DNA of 64,000 nt from CBDFKS01 sp965248905. GTDB lineage: Bacteria; Chloroflexota; Dehalococcoidia; Lucifugimonadales; JAGWBF01. The stretch is from positions 29,996 to 93,995 of the forward strand of contig CBDFKS010000001.1 of assembly GCA_965248905.1 (NCBI GenBank). Reading direction: 5' to 3'. Positions 61,290 to 64,000 of this stretch are shown piece after piece (positions within the stretch are counted from its first letter, which is position 1; every line of letters starts with the position of its first letter). Both the position numbers and the translations under genes were made by a program. The notes beneath the pieces were generated by a model. That model worked only from the letters and a program-made list of their open reading frames with translations. It was not told the DNA's origin and ran no database searches.

Positions 61290-61679
61290 CTACTTAGTTG
61301 CCATTACCAGAGTATTGGCGCTTTCTGCGCTCGACTTCAAGAAGTCGGCTGGTGCTCCGCGACGCGCCCCTTCTATCCAGTTGCCGGACCCCCGCTCATC
61401 AACGCACAGGCCACAGTTGATCCAGTCTACCAACTCGGTCTTGAAGAGGGCCGATATGAAATTGGCCGTGGTGGGGTGCTGCTCTTCTTCTACCGTGGTC
61501 CCGTGTACCGGATTGGGATGAGCCTTTTGCTCGGCCATGGTCAGGTTCACGGCACCCTCGTATGCGAAGACGTTAACCTTGTGTCCCTTTCGCACAGCAG
61601 CATCAATGATGCGGAGTGCTGTGGTGGTGGTTTCGGATTCGTAGGGCGGGTCCATTAATAACATAGTTAGTGTAGCCAT
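61290..61679 (-). CDS. DsrE/DsrF-family protein with Cys pair (operon gene 2)
   Basis: The 129-residue protein has the DsrE-type start ATLTMLLMDPPYESETTTTALRI and, near residue 88-91, C-X2-C in INCGLCVDERG. In DsrE/TusD proteins a conserved cysteine in this loop carries sulfur, so this is the likely sulfur carrier of the set. Its partners flank it with gaps of eight and 20 bases. Confidence 0.8.
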   Translation of the reverse strand: MATLTMLLMDPPYESETTTTALRIIDAAVRKGHKVNVFAYEGAVNLTMAEQKAHPNPVHGTTVEEEQHPTTANFISALFKTELVDWINCGLCVDERGSGNWIEGARRGAPADFLKSSAESANTLVMATK

Positions 61680-61699
61680 GATTCCTCCTCAGTCGATAA

Positions 61700-62035
61700 T
61701 TAATGCCAGACGATTTTGGTGCCCTGCTCTACAAGAATGTCTACCAAATTGTCCACGTTCGATACCTGTACTCCATCCTCTATGGCTGACTTAGATATTC
61801 CTCTCTCACGAAGTGAGAAGTCATCAGCGGCCACCTTAACAGAAGGGGCCTTCTGTCTAAGTCCAGACAGGGGGTTGTTCTTTACACCTTTTCTGGTGGT
61901 CAGGACACCGTTCTGAATCAGAAACAGCGTCACGTCGTTCCCCTTACCTGCTAGGTCTCCGGCCAGGTCATACATATATAAGGTGTCTCCGTACTCGAAC
62001 GGGTCTCGGGACTCAATGAGGGCGTATTTCACCAT
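61700..62035 (-). CDS. DsrE/DsrH-like protein (operon gene 1)
   Basis: The 111-residue protein begins KYALIESRDPFEYGDTLYMYDLA and continues NDVTLFLIQNGVLTTRK, the typical DsrE/DsrH beta-alpha pattern. It ends IVW-H, the same aromatic-His type of ending as gene 3 (IWHW). It has no cysteine. The three proteins would form a DsrEFH-like complex, but no dsrAB, dsrC or tusA is seen nearby. Confidence 0.75.
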   Translation of the reverse strand: MVKYALIESRDPFEYGDTLYMYDLAGDLAGKGNDVTLFLIQNGVLTTRKGVKNNPLSGLRQKAPSVKVAADDFSLRERGISKSAIEDGVQVSNVDNLVDILVEQGTKIVWH

Positions 62036-62170
62036 GTATCACCTCCATAATTAGCTGCCTTCTGCCACTACGTTTAAATGTACCGTTAGATAATAGGTTG
62101 GTCTGTCCACGCTGTCAACATCATGTGTTCCCCGTTCAAAAGCGCCTTCTCTGATTGGATGAGGGAACCC

Positions 62171-62677
62171 TTAGCCGTCTACAATACTCTCTTTGCGAAA
62201 CCGAGTTTTCACCCATCCCACGTCGAAAGGAGTCCGGAAGAAGGGAGTTAACTTCATTTGTTTAAACTTCCACTCACCGTTGACCCTCGCATATTCCTCG
62301 TCGTATCGGGCTAGATGCCAGCCTGCCTCATTCCCCTCAACATAGGTAAATGTCTGCAGTAGATACCAGATGCCCTCTGCTTTGTCGCCATCAACCTTGA
62401 TGATAGGGTTGGTCACCATGTGAACAGAGAAGGCGTTCCTTCGAGGTGCTAGGTCGGTGAACAGCCTGCGGATCTCCTCCCTTCCAGCGAAGGTGCCCAA
62501 CCTCCCTACGTCGTAAACGCCGTCCTCGGTAAACAGCTTGGCCACGCTGTCCGGGTCGTAGACACCGTTGGGGTCGGCTTTGATGTCACAATTGTTGCAG
62601 TAGCGGGCCTTGAGCTGTTTGATCTCCTCTATGTCCTCTAAAGCCTTGATCCCTCGTTCAATCTCTTCGAGGTTCAT
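62171..62677 (-). CDS. SnoaL-like protein (tandem paralogue 3)
   Basis: The 168-residue SnoaL_4/NTF2-like protein has the start LEEIERGIKALEDIEEIKQLKARYCNN and core LFTEDGVYDVGRLGTFAGREEIRRLF; His in FSVHMVTNPII sits in the pocket. It is one of three tandem copies here, all with the same C-terminal FFRTPFD-type end. The substrate is unknown. Confidence 0.82.
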   Translation of the reverse strand: MNLEEIERGIKALEDIEEIKQLKARYCNNCDIKADPNGVYDPDSVAKLFTEDGVYDVGRLGTFAGREEIRRLFTDLAPRRNAFSVHMVTNPIIKVDGDKAEGIWYLLQTFTYVEGNEAGWHLARYDEEYARVNGEWKFKQMKLTPFFRTPFDVGWVKTRFRKESIVDG

Positions 62678-62796
62678 CCATCGCTCCTTTGATGACTAAT
62701 CTCGAAATAGGGTGCACGGGTAGGAGTTGGCTGCCACAGGTAGAATAATACCCAATTACACCAACGGTTAGCCGACACGTAGCAAAAGATATCGAG

Positions 62797-63282
62797 TTAG
62801 GCAAACCGGTTCTTCACCCAGCCTTCGTCGAAGGGAGTCCGGAAAAAGGAGACCATCTTCCAGCTACTGATCTTCCACTCACCGTTTTCCCTGGCGTACT
62901 CCTCATTGTAGCGCCCCGAGCTCCAGGCCGCTTGATTCCCGTCTATCATGGTACTGGACATGAAAATGTACCACGTTCCCTTGGCTTTATCTCCATCTAC
63001 CTCGATCACCGGGTTCACCATCATATGAACGGAAAATGAGTAGATTTCAGCCGCCTTGGCAAAGGACTCGCTGATCTCCTTGCGCCCCTTAAGAGTGCGA
63101 CCCAATATGCTTGACTCGAAATATGCGTCCTCGGTAAAACAGCTCGCGATCTTGTCCGGGTCGTACGCACGGTCAGGTATTGCATTAATGTCACAGTAAT
63201 CCGCGTATCGGGTCTTGAGCTGCCTGATCTGCTCTATATCCTCCAGCACCTTCAGTCGTTTTTCCAGGTCTTCAAGGCTCAT
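62797..63282 (-). CDS. SnoaL-like protein (tandem paralogue 2)
   Basis: The 161-residue protein shares the pattern LEDLEKRLKVLEDIEQIRQLKTRYADYCDI and FSVHMMVNPVIEVDGDKAKGTWY with its neighbours, and ends SFFRTPFDEGWVKNRF. Its closest relative is the gene at 63359. Ribosome site GGAGG lies just upstream of the ATG. Confidence 0.82.
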   Translation of the reverse strand: MSLEDLEKRLKVLEDIEQIRQLKTRYADYCDINAIPDRAYDPDKIASCFTEDAYFESSILGRTLKGRKEISESFAKAAEIYSFSVHMMVNPVIEVDGDKAKGTWYIFMSSTMIDGNQAAWSSGRYNEEYARENGEWKISSWKMVSFFRTPFDEGWVKNRFA

Positions 63283-63358
63283 GGTTCACCTCCTGATATT
63301 TTTTTACGTAGTTGCGGAAGGACAGCAGCGCTGTAAGAGATTCTGACGAGCCTCACGA

Positions 63359-63850
63359 TCACTGGGAGAAGAATTTCTTTTGCGCCCAGCCCTGGTCGAA
63401 GGGGGTCCAGAAGAAGGATATCATCTTCCAACTGCTGATCTTCCACTCCCCGTTGACCCTGGCGTACTCTTCATAGTATCTGCCCGAGCCCCATATCGCC
63501 TGCTCGCCCTGACTCAATGTAGCGGGCTGGAGGAGAATCCAGGTCCCCTTTGCTTTATCTCCGTCCACCTCGATCACCGGGTCCACCACCATGTGGACGG
63601 CAAAGGACATCCACTCAGGGGCCTTTGTAAAGGCCTGGCGAATCGCCTCCCGCCCTATGGCCTTGTTCCCCAACGGTCCCGGGTCAAAGGGGGCATCTTC
63701 AGTAAAAAGACTCGCGATCTTCTCAGCGCTGTACTTTACGTCGGGCTCGGCATTGATATCACAGTATTCGGCGTAGCGAATCTTGAGCTTCTTGATCTCC
63801 TCTATATCCTCCAGAACCTTTACCCTCTTTTGCAGGTCCTCTAAGCTCAT
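63359..63850 (-). CDS. SnoaL-like protein (tandem paralogue 1)
   Basis: The 163-residue paralogue has FAVHMVVDPVIEVDGDKAKGTW and SFFWTPFDQGWAQKKF at its end. It lies first in the direction of transcription. The remaining 150 bases to the window edge (63851-64000) contain a GGAGG ribosome site and fragments of a dispersed repeat but no gene. Confidence 0.82.
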   Translation of the reverse strand: MSLEDLQKRVKVLEDIEEIKKLKIRYAEYCDINAEPDVKYSAEKIASLFTEDAPFDPGPLGNKAIGREAIRQAFTKAPEWMSFAVHMVVDPVIEVDGDKAKGTWILLQPATLSQGEQAIWGSGRYYEEYARVNGEWKISSWKMISFFWTPFDQGWAQKKFFSQ

Positions 63851-64000
63851 GCCTTACCTCCTGAGTCGGCGGATGCTGTCGAGCTGGTCCCCCATGTTGC
63901 ACCGACAGTATACCCTAACCAAGAGTGCCTCGCTATGGGAACTGGGAAAATAAGCAGGGTATTTCGATTGTCACTGCGACGAGCAAATTCCCGAAGCAGT

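Overview
The window looks like a chromosomal segment from an uncultivated Chloroflexota (Dehalococcoidia/SAR202-like) bacterium. This is an inference from gene content: an F420-type LLM oxidoreductase, several NHL-propeller proteins, a form II CoxL-like dehydrogenase with CoxD/CoxE, repeated amidases, DUF1800/DUF1501, many SnoaL-like proteins, Asp23 genes and a high load of insertion sequences. No marker gene fixes the taxon. Most genes are single or in short operons.

Layout. 1-6.6 kb: nitrogen assimilation (3' end of glnA, then gltB-gltD). 6.6-14.2 kb: two lipoproteins, an amidase, hicBA with an operator-like palindrome, a class V aminotransferase, an NHL propeller and an LLM oxidoreductase. 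14.3-16.0 kb: an IS1182-family element. 16.1-20.1 kb: DUF1800, DUF1501 and an NHL protein. 20.2-28.0 kb: a 150-bp MITE, a Fur-family regulator, a STAND/TPR protein, a UMF1-like transporter, a GH36-like hydrolase and a collagen-like surface protein. 28.1-30.2 kb: an IS630 element sitting exactly in the stop codon of another NHL gene. 30.6-35.2 kb: a small exported protein, ComEC, agmatinase and a VOC protein.

35.3-38.35 kb is the most unusual part. It is a 3,028-bp transposon with perfect 18-bp terminal inverted repeats and an 8-bp target duplication (GCGACGCG). It carries an IS1-like transposase, a winged-helix-like protein, two tRNA genes (Glu-UUC and a CAA-anticodon class II tRNA), a Panacea-domain protein overlapping a putative toxin, and a small basic protein. 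The tRNAs, the DNA-binding protein and the transposase share one strand behind a good sigma70-like promoter, so the transposase message probably begins with tRNAs.

38.5-45.6 kb: an SMP-30 lactonase, a ThDP enzyme and a TetR regulator, then a second copy of the 150-bp MITE split by an IS4 element, then two TetR-operator-like palindromes and an Asp23/AmaP/DUF2273 envelope operon. The nested insertions push the regulator gene about 1.5 kb from its operators. 45.9-54.7 kb: a lone DppB-type permease, a DUF35/thiolase pair, two tandem enantioselective-type amidases and two SnoaL paralogues. A second IS1182-like element has cut off the C-terminus of the first SnoaL paralogue. 54.7-64 kb, all on the minus strand: a GSA-aminotransferase-like enzyme, CoxL-CoxD-CoxE-type genes, three DsrE-family proteins ending in a clear terminator, and three tandem SnoaL-like paralogues.
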